This document shows positions 45,565 through 58,510 of a DNA stretch of 64,000 nucleotides, piece after piece (position 1 is the first letter of the stretch; each line of letters opens with the position of its first letter). This DNA is from Albugo candida. Taxonomy: Eukaryota; Oomycota; Peronosporomycetes; Albuginales. Under the pieces are notes generated by a model. That model did no database searches. It saw only the letters and a list, made by a program, of their open reading frames with translations, and was not told the origin of the DNA. The position numbers were made by a program, and so were the translations under genes. The stretch is taken from contig JBDOQK010000001.1 in the NCBI GenBank assembly GCA_040437565.1, positions 1,033,907 to 1,097,906 on the forward strand, in the 5' to 3' direction.

Positions 45565-47675
45565 CCGTCGTGATTCGTAATGCTCTACACCAGATACATT
45601 GAAAGAAGTTACCTACAAGAGTTGGTGAAGTTGGTGACATATTGGAACTTGACTTGATAGATGCCAAATTACAACGGTATAGACAGACGTATATATAACA
45701 CAATTTGTGAGATCAGGCATTGAATCTAGAGATGTCTTATATACTTTGAAATAATCGATTGCTTGCTACCTACGATCTTAGTGATGAGGTACCACTTGCA
45801 ACCCGTTGGAAAGCTTACTTGGCTGAATATATATATATCAAAAGAGAAATTTAGTTCAAAAATGATTCCATGCTGAAGATCAGTGCTTGAAGTATTACAT
45901 GATTTAAGCTTGAGTGACGAAAGCTATTCCCTTCGTTGAGTTGATTCTCATGTGTACATAACCTACGACATCACGAATGATACGTGGGTAGCACATCAAT
46001 ACATATTACTGCACACCAATGTGTTGCTTTCGTCGTTTCAAAGTGGTGTAATTAGTGCTGCCATAATATGAAGAGCTTATCGCTGATTGCTCCTATTGCC
46101 TGGAGGAGTCTGCAACGCTCCATTTACCACTACAGGACGGTGACCAGTCGGAAAATATAAAGATCGATGAGCGTGTCAATTCGCAATATGATTCGTGACA
46201 GCGGTGATGTAAGGAATTCGAGATACTTTTATTACTGCACGCAAATACGATGCACGGAGCAGTATAACTTCGTCTTTTGCCTCAAAGTTGCTCTTTAGTG
46301 GTGGAGAAAGAAGAAATTTACAGTCTCTACGTTTATCCCAACCTTGATGCTGAGGATGTGTGGCCACTGCGAGAGCTTTAACGATTCTGAAATGAGAAAG
46401 AACACGGCTATGAAGAAAGAGCTACCAGATCTACTTCACTACAATCTGTTTGCTACACACGAAGACGTCGCGCTGAAACATCCAAAAGCACAGGCGGATG
46501 ACTGCATCTATCCCACTTATAACCCCCGTTTTTGCATTTACCAGATAATTTTTTTATTAGCTCAAACTGATGCCAATGTCATCACCAAGCAGTTCAGACG
46601 ATATAACAAGTATATGGGAATCAAATTGATATATTGCGACTTGTTTGATGTTACACTTCTTCAGTAGACAGGAATGAAGAGAATTTCTCTTCTTCTTGGG
46701 CTGCGCTTTTACTTCTCACATTGCCGGCTACTACGTAACCCGCCAGTTTAGTACAAACAACTTGCATAACAACTTTCTCAAACTTTTCCTCTCGAAAAAA
46801 TGGTGCAATTCGACATATCGACACAGCCAAGGGTGTTAGCATCCACTTATAGTGACGTGGAAAGNNNNNNNNNNNNNNNNNNNNNNNNNNNNNNNNNNNN
46901 NNNNNNNNNNNNNNNNNNNNNNNNNNNNNNNNNNNNNNNNNNNNNNNNNNNNNNNNNNNNNNNNGCTGATTGCTCCTATTGCCTGGAGGAGTCTGCAACG
47001 CTCCATTTACCACTACAGGACGGTGACCAGTCGGAAAATATAAAGATCGATGAGCGTGTCAATTCGCAATATGATTCGTGACAGCGGTGATGTAAGGAAT
47101 TCGAGATACTTTTATTACTGCACGCAAATACGATGCACGGAGCAGTATAACTTCGTCTTTTGCCTCAAAGTTGCTCTTTAGTGGTGGAGAAAGAAGAAAT
47201 TTACAGTCTCTACGTTTATCCCAACCTTGATGCTGAGGATGTGTGGCCACTGCGAGAGCTTTAACGATTCTGAAATGAGAAAGAACACGGCTATGAAGAA
47301 AGAGCTACCAGATCTACTTCACTACAATCTGTTTGCTACACACGAAGACGTCGCGCTGAAACATCCAAAAGCACAGGCGGATGACTGCATCTATCCCACT
47401 TATAACCCCCGTTTTTGCATTTACCAGATAATTTTTTTATTAGCTCAAACTGATGCCAATGTCATCACCAAGCAGTTCAGACGATATAACAAGTATATGG
47501 GAATCAAATTGATATATTGCGACTTGTTTGATGTTACACTTCTTCAGTAGACAGGAATGAAGAGAATTTCTCTTCTTCTTGGGCTGCGCTTTTACTTCTC
47601 ACATTGCCGGCTACTACGTAACCCGCCAGTTTAGTACAAACAACTTGCATAACAACTTTCTCAAACTTTTCCTCT
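45565..47675. other. Non-annotated stretch between Copia and LINE, with possible gene remnants
   Basis: No complete gene is supported. Two open stretches look protein-like but match nothing I know: minus-strand MATHPQHQGWDKRRDCKFLL (46367, repeated at 47250) and, on the plus strand, MLRMCGHCESFNDSEMRKNT (repeated after the gap). A minus-strand tail MQVVCTKLAGYVVAGNVRSK also lies beside the LINE's 5' end. These could be pieces of a host gene broken by insertions, or chance ORFs. Confidence 0.3.
46865..46964. other. Assembly gap (100 N) with nearly identical repeated flanks
   Basis: Bases 46082-46864 recur at 46965-47746, with one visible length difference: CTCGAAAAAATGG near 46793 versus CTCAAAAAATGG near 47676. 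This fits allelic or sequencing variation between two contig ends. Confidence 0.88.
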
Positions 47676-48675
47676 CAAAAAATGGTGCAATTCGACATAT
47701 CGACACAGCCAAGGGTGTTAGCATCCACTTATAGTGACGTGGAAAGTACCCCCATCCGCAGTGTGACATTACAGGGTAATACCGGTGTTGCTAGTGGCAG
47801 ATTTGGTACTGTCACTGCCTTGTCAAAGGGTGACCCAAAGGCAACTGCATGTGTGGACGACACCAAAAGTCCCACTTTGGCAGAATAATAAAGTTCCAGG
47901 AGTCGTTTTGTAAGGACGGGGCTTGAGCTCGGGAGCAATATCGCGTGGAGCTCCCAAAGCCGAAATACGCGGATATCGAGGCTAAACTGCAACTATATGC
48001 ATACGGGGAGCACCCGGATTGGTCAGTCTTGTCCGCAAAATTGGAGGAAGCAAGACCTTCCCAAGTCCGGAAAGCCACCTTCCCCATGATCTTGAAGACG
48101 GGCCAGTCTTTGACCCGTAATCCAAATAGAAAAATTCTAACATCCTTGACGGGAGACCACGGCAATCCGGTCTTTGAAAGCTTACTTGAGATCCGGTCAA
48201 TTGCTCAATTGTCCAAAATACCAGGGGGCAACATCAGGGTGATGGTCACCACGGCGGATGCCTGCCAACACATCGAGTGTCAGCCGGTGACTATCATTTG
48301 GTAAATGTATTCTTTGCAGGAGTTCGGCACTTTTGAAACAAGAAACTGCCTTGATGTTCTCGGCGTAGGCGTGGAGGAGGAGCGGAACAACCTACACCGC
48401 TCCCTTCACAAACTAGGGTGTCAGGTGCTGTATGATACCCTTTCGCGAGATGGTCGCCACTAAAGAAGGGGTGATGTCGACTTGGAGAGTGTATTTTGGG
48501 TCTTCGAAATGCCCGGTAGCAGCTGGTTCGAGCTGGAAAAGTGATTGAGCAAATCGCTTACGACAAACATCTCTACCCAGTACGGGGTAAGAATGCTACA
48601 TTCCAACGGAACGACCACGTTTTGGTCAATGTGCTCCTTACTTCTTGTATTGGGTGCTGCATCAGCCACGGGAGA

Positions 48676-48800
48676 CCGGAAACAACACAAAACACAATCA
48701 AAAACAAAAACAACAACGAAAACAAAACAAAAATCAAACTCAAACTCAGAATCAACACCAACAAAAACCGCAACATGAAAAACAAAAACAACTTACCGCG
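48676..48800 (+). repeat. A/C-rich low-complexity tract in LINE ORF1
   Basis: About 120 bp made almost only of AAAC, AACA and CAAAAA units (ACAAAAACAACAACGAAAAC). It probably encoded a Gln/Asn/Lys-rich linker of ORF1. Confidence 0.75.
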
Positions 48801-51800
48801 CCAACTGCAGTCGTGGCGGTCCCAAAAAAGGTGGAGAAGCCAGGTCCAAGCCAGGAATTCGAGATAAGTAAACCTGAAAGAAAACGCTCCAATCAAATCT
48901 CGTTGTAGCTCATCGCTCCCCCACTATCACACCGCCAGGGCCACCAGAATCCTTGCAGCCCTCTCCTCTCATCATATAACTAAACAGTCAATATTCCTCG
49001 CAACCACGTGTGGGGCGGGATGGCGATACATACATGCAGTTGGCATGGACACAAGGAAAGCGTACTCGGACTGAGCCGTTTGACCAAATGGTTTCCAATG
49101 CACCACATCGGGCGCTCCCTACGTTGGCAACAAGCAGTTAGTTTGCTTTGCTCGCACCTATAGAGGTGGAAATCGAAGAAGTCCAAGCGGCTGCCAATCT
49201 CAAGCATGGCAATCGCATACAAATTTTTCCCATGAAGGCGTGGATGCCAAAAGAGGTGGCAACTTCGAAAAAGGCAGCGCAGTTTCATAAGAAGCGTCAT
49301 ACAACCGTGGAAAAAGCGGAGCGACCAATCAGAATTGGTGAAATAGAGGAGCTCATGGAAACGGATTCCAAAAATGTACTCCACCCGCTCTGTCTGGACA
49401 AGCTAGTCCAAGCTGATGCGTGCATCCCTCATGTACAAAAGCTGGTATAATTCTGTACAAACCCGGACCAAATCATCTGGGCAGCACTTGATCATCCGAT
49501 CACTACAAATGGGGGGCTTATCTCCTTTATGGAGTGTAATGATCCTGTGTTGGACGAATTAGCACATCTACTGCTAATCAATCGCGTTTTTGCATCCCAC
49601 AACCTCGGCGTAGATGTTACGTTTGCGACGTGATGGAGTCGCCACGTTGGTGGAGAAGTTCCCTCAAAGCGAGATGTATTGTTCAAGAAAGTAATGTCTT
49701 GTCGGAAGACAGTGCCGGACATTGTTCGCAGTCTGACTCTAGCAACCAAAGCTCTCGCGCTGTTGAAACTGTTATTTATGTGTACTGCCCCGACATTCTA
49801 CACTTCTACACAACGATCACTGGATCCAATAGATTGAACCGTGATCTGGATTCCGGGTCATCATTGTCGTCTACTTTCAATCAATGTGATCATCTTGTTG
49901 TTACGCTTTGATGTGGGCATAAAGTGTTGGCTTCAATGGATTGGAGGTAAATGGCTAGGACTTTTCTGTGGTGATATCAGCAAGCTCTCAGCCAATCTTA
50001 GCTTTTTTCAAGAAGAAAAAACAATACTTCATCTCTAAAAACAAGATGTTGAAATGAGGTTTATTGCTGGTCCACTTCAGCGTGAATGCTAAGGGCTCCT
50101 CGATTATATCAACGTGGAACAATATATCAGCACTCACGGTGAATGTTAATGGAATTCATAATAAATGGTCATATCTTTATCGACCACATCCTATCCTATC
50201 ACAACACTCCATTTGCTGTGTTCAAAAAACCAAGTTTCACGATCACAACCAACTGGACTCATTTCAGTTTTTATTATATTCGAAATTGCAGCACAAAATG
50301 TTTGTCAATGATCACAACAGTGTTTTTCTTCATCCGAATTAAAATCGCAGTGGTGGCGTCATGACAACCCTTCGTTCGGACTTTCCCGGTTATACAACAG
50401 ATGAAGACTCACCGAACGAAGCATTCGAAATCGTTATTTGGTTTCGCGTCTTCTCATTCACGATGCACCGGTGTATATTCACAATGTATATGTAACGGTC
50501 AAGGCCGAGGAAAGAGTGACTTTCTATGAGTTATTGCTCTCCAGCACCCTTTGAATCGACCGCAACACATCTCGTATTTGCTGATTTTAATACACCACTC
50601 GATCCAGCTGGCGAAGCTTCGAATGTAACAATTCGATACGGACCCAGTCGATTAGCGTGTTTGGAATGGCTTTAGTGGTTGGGTTTGGTAGACGCTTGGC
50701 GAATCCAATATCCGACTGAAAAAATAATTACAGGAGCATTACCGCGCAAGATCGACTAGATTACATTTGCATGTCAGAAGAGCTATTCAATATGGTATAC
50801 AAAATCTCTGAATATTTCCGTCCACGACATGCGGGAGATCATCTGGCACAAAAATAACTTTTGCAAATTCAACTCAACCTCGGAATCGAAAATATTGGAA
50901 ATTTTCATTACGACTATTTGTATATCCTCAAGCTCTCGAAGCAATCAAATTGAAAGCGAATTTGGTGCTCGCACAGTTGCGGACAACTTCAAATCCCGAA
51001 AAAGTTGTCGCAAAGTTGGAAGCCGAAAATCAAGAAGCAGCTTCAAGGAATTGAAAAAAAGGTTCATAAGATAGATGACGTGATGTTGAGTCTAGCCAGC
51101 GGGTTTTGGAAGTCGCAGCAGCGCGATATCGTAGTCAAGACACCAATCAGTCACAGTTTTTTTACGAATCGAGTCTCGAACAATTCAGAATTTCGGTCGA
51201 AAAAAATGCCAGATATCACCAAGATGAGAGCTTCGATCATCACGTGAAGCATATGGAGAACTCTTCCAACACTTTTTCGCCCTTCGGATAGTTCATGTCG
51301 TCGCGGGCCGATCGAAAATGTCACAAAAAATGTGGCACCGTGACATCGAACCCGAGGGAAATTATTCACGAATTTAAGGATCATTGGGGTGGTGTTATGG
51401 GCTCTCTATAGCTATGAGACCGAATCAGATGATCCATGTGAAATAAATAAAAAAAGCTACTGGATTCGATTCAAGTTTCCCTTGCATCAAGAGAGCAAGA
51501 CCGTCTATCAGCTCGCTTAAGTACGACCGAGATGGCGGAAGCGATCAAGCACATGCGGAGTAGTTCTTCTCCAGGTATGAATGGACTACTCAGCTGAATT
51601 TATCAGCTTTATCCGGAAACGTTTGGCGAGTGTCTGAAGATAGTGCTCGAATATCAGCCGGAAAAAGGTATCTTACTTCGATCAAAACGTCACTCAGCAA
51701 TCACATTATTATACAAAAAAGGATCACGAGGTGATCCTGGCAACTATAGACCGATGGCACTACTTTGTGCCGATATGAAGTACTTTCAAAAGTATTGGCG

Positions 51801-52525
51801 AATTGATTGCAACGGTTTTTGCCAAAATTGATCCATCAAGATCAAAAAGCACTTGTGTGAGGAAGGTCGATGCACCACCATATTGGACATGTCAACGATA
51901 TCCAGGACTTGGTCACTTTTCGTGAGGAAGAAGCGTATGCGACTTTTTTTGACTTTGAGAAAGCTTATGATTGCGTCAATTGGACGTACATGTTTCGCGT
52001 TTTGGAAAAATATGGGCGTTGGAAAAAGCTTCATCGACTGGGTTCGTCTTCTGTACAATAACACGAAGGTGTAATTGATAATTAATGGCAATATTACAAC
52101 ATCTATTACCATCTATTACCACAACGTGGAGTGAAGCAAGGCGATCCTCTCTCAGCGTTACTTATTTTGATGACGATCGAAACTTTGGGAAATTTACTTC
52201 GAAAAAATGAAGACGTGGTATTTGTATCAATGACACGGCTGTCGCAACTGGATTAATTTTTGCGGATAATTCGACATTGCTTTCAGAGACACCTAATGGT
52301 GTTTTGACGCAACTCGAACACATTCAAGTCTATTGCGATGGATCTGGTGCGAAACTCAACTTGAGCAAATTCTCCTTGATCTCGTTGAATCGGACCATGC
52401 TGATCCGGAGGATTCGGTCAAGTGTTTCGGCATTCCTTTCGGCCAGACGCCGACTCATTCGATGGTTATTTCAGCTCTCGACAAGCATTTTTTCGATGGG
52501 TATGATGTATGTTTTCGACGTGCAC

Positions 52526-52694
52526 TGGAGTGTCCGAGCTTGTAAAAACGAAAGTAAGTTCAGGCAGGTCCATAGTTCACAACCGTGTGCTTATCTAAGC
52601 CTACTGATTCTTTTACTGAATTCTTTTTCTGATTCTAAATGACGTCATCACTTGCGTAAGCATGTAACGTCTTTCGGATGCCGTCATGCCTACA
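52526..52694 (+). mobile_element. Solo LTR inserted in the LINE, fossil
   Basis: A 169-bp insert relative to the second LINE copy (57.5 kb). It starts TGGAGTGTCCG and ends CATGCCTACA (TG...CA), and is flanked by the 5-bp direct repeat TGCAC (52521-52525 and 52695-52699). Its middle (CAGGTCCATAGTTCACAA, CTAAGCCTACTG) resembles the inner Copia LTR (AGGTCCTTAGTTCGCAAA, CTGAGCCTACTGG), so it is a distant relative of that family. Confidence 0.75.
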
Positions 52695-54912
52695 TGCACG
52701 AACTGTCGTCATCGACTACTGGTTGCGCGGACGATAATTTTATCACGTCTGTGGAATTACACCTTGCACGTGGACATACTAGCAGAGACTATTCGACAGT
52801 GGAAATCGATGCTAAATCGATTTGTGCTTGGTGGGAAACACAAAAAAGATTCAAAAGACGTTCACCTATTCAGGAAAGAGTTTTTATATCTTCGCCCACA
52901 AGATGGTGGACTACAAGTTCCTGTTTTTGGTGGGATGGCTGAAGCTACAACGTAATCAATTCCTCCAGCAGTTCGCATCCGATGCGTCGACAATTATTCC
53001 TGCAAATTACACAACTGCTTCCACGGAATTATTACAGCTTATTCAACCTTCATTTGGACCACACAAGCCAATAAAAATATTAACATCGCACCACATCGGC
53101 ATGGGAAATTGGTTAAATGGGAGGGAGCATCTTTATGGTGGAAACACGCATTCAAATGTGGCATCAGATGGATTGAAGCATCAACATTTCCGATTTGACA
53201 GTTCTCCAACTCCGTCAGTAGTACATGACCCAACCGATGTGGTTCCAATGCGACCAAGAATTACATTACGAAGCTGCTACCCCGTAGTCCGACTACGCAA
53301 AAAGTTTGGAACAATCTTGGCATAGTGGATGAACCACATCGGATGTTTCGCGAATCGTTTACTACACTTTTCGAGATTCGAAGTCTGCAAGACTTTTTTC
53401 GAGAAAACGACACATGGCAAACGAAGGAATATTTGTCACCAGTTATAACAACGACGAAGGGCTGAAAACATTGGATATGTCTGATGAAAAGTTGCTGAGT
53501 CGACTTTACACTGAAGTCACTCAGATACTACAGCGAACCACTCGACGATTGGTCTCATCACTTGGATCCAACCAAACACAAGTGGAAGATCATTTTATGT
53601 GGGAGTACAAAGCAAAGGAGAGTAAGCATTATTTCCCATCTATTCTACGCTCTCAAATCTCACGAATCGCCTGAAAACTTCCCGAGCCAGTCAAGAGTCA
53701 TCCGATGTTGACACATTGGTCATCACGTGAGAGATCAGACGCAACAGATTCAGAACGAGTTAAAACGTTTATGGCTACATCACGGCATCTTCGAGAACGT
53801 GTACTAATCATTTTCGAAGATTTACAATTTTTCCTGTCCTTTCGGATGTTGCCAGTTCGATCTCGTTTCTGGTTTCTAAAGGAAATACAGCCCGACATTA
53901 TATTGTGCACACAGTCTTGGTGTGGCGCAGTGGATTCCGATCAACATCTCTTTCTCGAGTGTGATCAAACGGCACGATTATGGAGTGAGTTATTCCCTAT
54001 TTGGGATCAGTTCTTCTCAGCCCGACCACGTTGGCCGCATATTGCATGTGCAATTGTGCCAACACTACGTCCGGCATGGAAAGCTTATCAACAAATTATA
54101 TCCGATTTATGGCTTGCATTACCAGCGGTGAGAGTACAATTCGTCTGGATCGATCGGAATCGTCGTTTGTTCGAACAGCGATCAGCAACTCCGACAGTTC
54201 CAGCATTTTCCGTAATCTACACCACATTTAGTGCGCACGTTCGGTATTATCGACGACAGTGTTACGACCACGACGAACGCATTCGGCTTGCTAAAGTTCT
54301 GGATCAACTCGCAACGCAAGAATTATTTGCTGGCTTTTTCAGAAGTCGACGATCATTGCTGCGGGTACGACACAGGCAAGTGGAATTGCAAGTGCAACTC
54401 GGATCCTAGTCCTAGTTGGATGGCTACGTTGAAGCTAGTGTAGCGCACAACAATTTAAAAAACACGGTATTTTTGGACGATTTTAACAGCCTTTATCATT
54501 TTGTCGCAATGGCATCAGCCAACCATAAGATCGGAAAAGATTTCCGCCAATCGGATGCTGATATTCGAGGTCAGAAAACAATGTAAAGACGGTGCAACAT
54601 ATTCCACCAATCGAGATTGATACAGCGGAGCCTATAAGACAATGCGTAAAGGCTAGGGCTTAGAATGGTAACAACTAAGGACCCTAATCTATCAAGTTTC
54701 CATTTTACCAACTGAAACAACAACACATTTACACGATGGACATAGTCTAGTAGTATGGTGGTCGCACTACCCCAACACAGGATTATCAACGAAAAGACAT
54801 ATTATTATCTCTCACAGGTATTTTCACGATACGATTTTTGTATGTATATATGTTATTTAAGATAGCCTAGGCAACTAGAGAAGTCAGTTAGTCTACTTCT
54901 AGTAATATAGAC

Positions 54913-55012
54913 NNNNNNNNNNNNNNNNNNNNNNNNNNNNNNNNNNNNNNNNNNNNNNNNNNNNNNNNNNNNNNNNNNNNNNNNNNNNNNNNNNNNNNNN
55001 NNNNNNNNNNNN
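54913..55012. other. Assembly gap (100 N) with short repeated flanks
   Basis: The 18-bp sequence ACTTCTAGTAATATAGAC lies on both sides (54895-54912 and 55013-55030). Confidence 0.85.
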
Positions 55013-55030
55013 ACTTCTAGTAATATAGAC

Positions 55031-57414
55031 ACCTTCAGCTGTGCTGAGCTGGCTAATGTCTACATGACGGCACACATAGAAAGGGGGAATCGATGCTTTT
55101 CCGAATCGGCTTGTCCAGGCATGATATTGAATATTGTGTATTTCTCAGCATATTATGGGTAACCTTGATGCGTCTATATGCGTTGAAGAATAACGTAAGG
55201 AACCACGTGGTGTGACTCACATCGAAATCGTATTATGTGGCAACGGTGTAAAGACAGAACTAGCGCTTAACCTAATAAAAAAATGGCTAACAGCTCTATC
55301 CAAAACACATACCCTTCTTTGTCCAATGCTCTGCTTGATTCTATAGCCATACCCTTCAGCAGACGTTACATTTTGGGGTCCACCCCTGCTCATTTTAGGT
55401 TGTTCGCCCGTAGTACTTTATTTAGACACCATTCTATTACTACAGTTTGGTGGTTATTCACTCTATTCTAATCACTAGCATGTAACGCTCTGACGAGCCC
55501 GGTCCAACTCTTGTACAGTTATTTTCTGGTGTAGTTGCCAGCGGTCTTGACACGTCCATATCTTCATTGAGTAGGTTAATATTTACGTGGAGGAATCTTT
55601 GCCTCCGCCCAGGGGCCCCACCGCAGCCCTTTTGCCACCGCCGGAGCTCGTTAGTTCGATCCCCGGCAGTTTGGGCAGCGGTTTGACCCCACCCAAGCAA
55701 TCAGCTTGGAAAATATCTGCCTTCCTAGGTTTGAAGTCAGACTTAATTGATAGGCACACGGTCAGGAGCTCATGATAGGATAAGGAAGGTAGTTAAAGAA
55801 CCAGATAAATAGTGTAATGAAATCTTTGACAAAGCAGAAATTACATTATTATACCCACGAGCTTGCTTTGAGCTGAAGTAAACTCCACCGAAGTACGATG
55901 CTGCATGTTCAATGCGAGTTTGAGATATTTTTTGCTCGTTCTACTGTTAAAGGTAGGCATATTGCTGCTCATTATAAATTTCTAGAACAGATTTCTCCTT
56001 TTCCAAAGGTAATTTTATAGTAGAAAGCCACAGCCGAACCTTTACAGATCTTGTTATACAGTGGAAGACACTTATAACCAGACCATATATTCCATGGAAA
56101 AACTCCTACTAATACAATAAAAATTCGCAATAGAGCAAAATGCACTCCATATACTGGAAGCACATTGACTTGGCTTTCTTAAAATGGAGCCCTATTTTTT
56201 GTATCTTTATTTTGGACGAAAGTAGTAGGAGGTTGAAGTTTGGCAAATTTTCGTGATTTTGTATGCAGAGATGAAAATTTTGGCCGCATTCAATTATTGG
56301 GAGCTGCTATCCGGACACTCCCCCTTTGCTAACCGGACCCCCCCATCTCCTCACATATATTGGGTACATGTATTTCCATCAATTGTTTGCGTTTTGCTCC
56401 AAAAATGCGAGCATAGCAAACGCTTTTAATGCGTCCGAGACGAGAGCGGTGGCAACTTATGACTTGTAACTTTCTTCTGTATTTAGCAGAAAATTTGATG
56501 AGTAAGGTTTGCTTTGATCTTATCAAAGTAGACATTTATAGGCGGCATGTCTCCTCCCTTCAAGTGATATCCTATTCGGCATTTGAGTATTTACTGATCC
56601 GAGAATCCAGATCCCCTTATACCACGTGAAAGCACCCTAATTCAGTCAAAAATAGCTCCAGGCACTAAAACTTACAGGTAAACGCTTTTTGTCTAATATC
56701 CGAATTTCTCATTGTGGCGATGAATGCACTACGAGCGCATATGGTCGTACCTTCAAACGGTCAATTCTTCCAGTTGCGTATATTTAGAGATGAAACATTG
56801 CTAATGATATATTAGAATCGTTTTAATTAGACAATGGAGTGTAAATATCATTCACTGACTGCTTCGCATAAGAAGTCAGATAAGCGATGGCATTTGAATC
56901 GAGACCAAATAAGCAAGAAGCGAGCGATCTATTATGCTATTGAGATTGGATACGTGCATCAGAGCCCGTCGCTGGCGGAGCATACTGTAGCCCCATACGA
57001 AGTCATTACAACCATTTACAATAAAAAATCTCGAAGGGAAATAGAAATCATAGAGCATTTTCTCAAACTATAAGTAACTTATTTTTGCGTGTAATTGACT
57101 TGCAGAGATTGAACAGAAGATACACAATTTGTATATCAAGGAAGAACATGCTCCATCATTCATTGCTCAGCTCCCATCATCTCACTTTGTTGTATGACCG
57201 AAGAAAAGCGACTTGTGATGTACTTTTAGCGGCGACAGAAAAAGGGTTTGTTTTTGATCTATCACCGACATACTTTTATTGCACTGAGATGACTCTGCAA
57301 GTGTTATTTATCAGCTCGCGACCAAGAATGTAACGGGGTTACACTTGGTTAGTAACCGGTATCACAGTGTGTTACACATTTGGGACGCGCAAAGATATCG
57401 GGGTATCTTATGAG
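55031..57414. other. Gene-poor spacer between the two LINEs
   Basis: No supported gene apart from the short ORF at 56834. A GC-rich patch (about 55587-55690) stands out from the AT-rich surroundings. Stretches are otherwise unremarkable. Confidence 0.35.
56834..57073 (+). CDS. Small hypothetical ORF (79 aa)
   Basis: ATG-started ORF, MECKYHSLTASHKKSDKRWH... ending EIIEHFLKL, rich in Lys/His/Ile. No family recognised and no intron signals used; it may be a chance ORF or a decayed fragment. Confidence 0.2.
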   Translation: MECKYHSLTASHKKSDKRWHLNRDQISKKRAIYYAIEIGYVHQSPSLAEHTVAPYEVITTIYNKKSRREIEIIEHFLKL

Positions 57415-58510
57415 TTTGTGAGGCGGACCATAATGGGTCCGGAGGATTCGGTCAAGTATTCGGGTATTACGTTCGGCCAGGAACCGACTCATTCGATGGT
57501 TATCTCAACTCTCGACAAGCGTTTTTACGATGGGTTTGGTATATGGTTTCGACGAGCACGAACTGTCCGTGGTCGACTACTGATTGCGGAGACGATGATT
57601 TTATCACGGTTGTGGCATTATACGATGCACGTAAACATACCAGCAGAGACTATTCGACATTGGAAATCGATTTGTGCTTGGTCAGAAACACAAAAAAGGT
57701 TCAAAACATGTTCAACCTACTCAGCAAAGAGTTTTTATATCTTCGCCGACAAGATGGTGGACTACAAGTTCCCTTTTTGGTGGGACGATTAAAGCTACAA
57801 CGTATTTAATTCCTTCAGCAGTTCGCATCCGATGCGTCAACAATTATTCGTGCGAACCGGACAACTGCTTCGACGGAATTATTACAACTTATCCAACCTC
57901 CCTTTGGACCACACAAGCCGATGGNNNNNNNNNNNNNNNNNNNNNNNNNNNNNNNNNNNNNNNNNNNNNNNNNNNNNNNNNNNNNNNNNNNNNNNNNNNN
58001 NNNNNNNNNNNNNNNNNNNNNNNNTTTACACCACGTTTAGTGCGCACGTTCGGTACTTTCGACGACAGTGTTACGACCAAGAGGAACGCATTCGGCTTGC
58101 ACAGGTGCTGGAGCAACTCTCAACGCAAGGATCATTTGGTGGATTTTTCAGAAGTCGAAGATCATTGCTACGGGTCTGGCACAGGCGAGTGGGAAAGCGC
58201 AACTCGGATCCTAGTCCTAGTTGGCTGGTTATGCTCACGGTGGTGTGGCGCACACCAAATTGCACAACAGGGTACTTTTGGACCATTTTTACAACTTTAC
58301 AATTTCACAACTTTACAACTTAACAGCATTCACAAGCTGGACACAGTCTCGTATTGAGGGTGCTGAGGCTACTGCGATACGGGATTATCAACGAGAAGAC
58401 ATATTATCATCTCTAAAAGGTATTTCACGAAACGTTTTTATATGTATATATGTTATTTAAGATACCTAGGCAACTAGAGAAGTCAGTTAGTCTAATTCTA
58501 GTAATATAGA
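57415..58510 (+). mobile_element. 5'-truncated second LINE (same family)
   Basis: Begins inside the region equivalent to 52.39 kb of the first LINE (GGAGGATTCGGTCAAGTATT) and continues through LLIAETMILSRLWHYTMHVN to the ORF2 C-terminus (YTTFSAHVRYFRRQCYDQEE, GGFFRSRRSLLRVWHRR). The 3' tail (TTATTTAAGAT...TAGAGAAGTCAGTTAGTCTA) matches 54.85-54.89 kb. It lacks the solo LTR present in the first copy. The gap at 57925-58024 hides its middle. Confidence 0.8.
57925..58024. other. Assembly gap (100 N) inside the second LINE
   Basis: The flanks do not repeat each other. By comparison with the first LINE they correspond to about 53066 and 54217. Confidence 0.9.

Larger units (their letters stand above)
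47676..54912 (+). mobile_element. Long decayed LINE (non-LTR retrotransposon), ORF1 and ORF2
   Basis: ORF1 begins near the ATG at 47682 (MVQFDISTQPRVLAS) and includes the ECQPVTIIW and WRVYFGSS blocks, an A-rich spacer and a basic C-terminal part ending near 49450. ORF2 begins near 50100 with an AP-endonuclease start (SALTVNVNGIHNKWS). Its reverse transcriptase lies at about 51.6-52.3 kb (LLYKKGSRGDPGNYRP...). The C-terminal part has a zinc-finger-like CGAVDSDQHLFLECDQTARLW block (about 53.9 kb) and ends near 54.41 kb. Both ORFs are broken by frame changes and stops in many places, and a solo LTR sits in ORF2. The 3' part (54.82-54.91 kb) matches the tail of the second LINE at 58.4-58.5 kb. 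Confidence 0.85.

Noticed and set aside
48573-48896. Minus-strand Leu/Phe-rich frame that looks like a membrane protein
   Set aside because: It is the antisense of the A/C-rich tract in LINE ORF1; the hydrophobicity is a by-product of T/G-rich codons.
55587-55700. GC-rich patch with a GTTCGATCCCC string resembling a tRNA T-loop
   Set aside because: The bases around it do not form a T-stem, acceptor stem or anticodon arm, so no tRNA is called.
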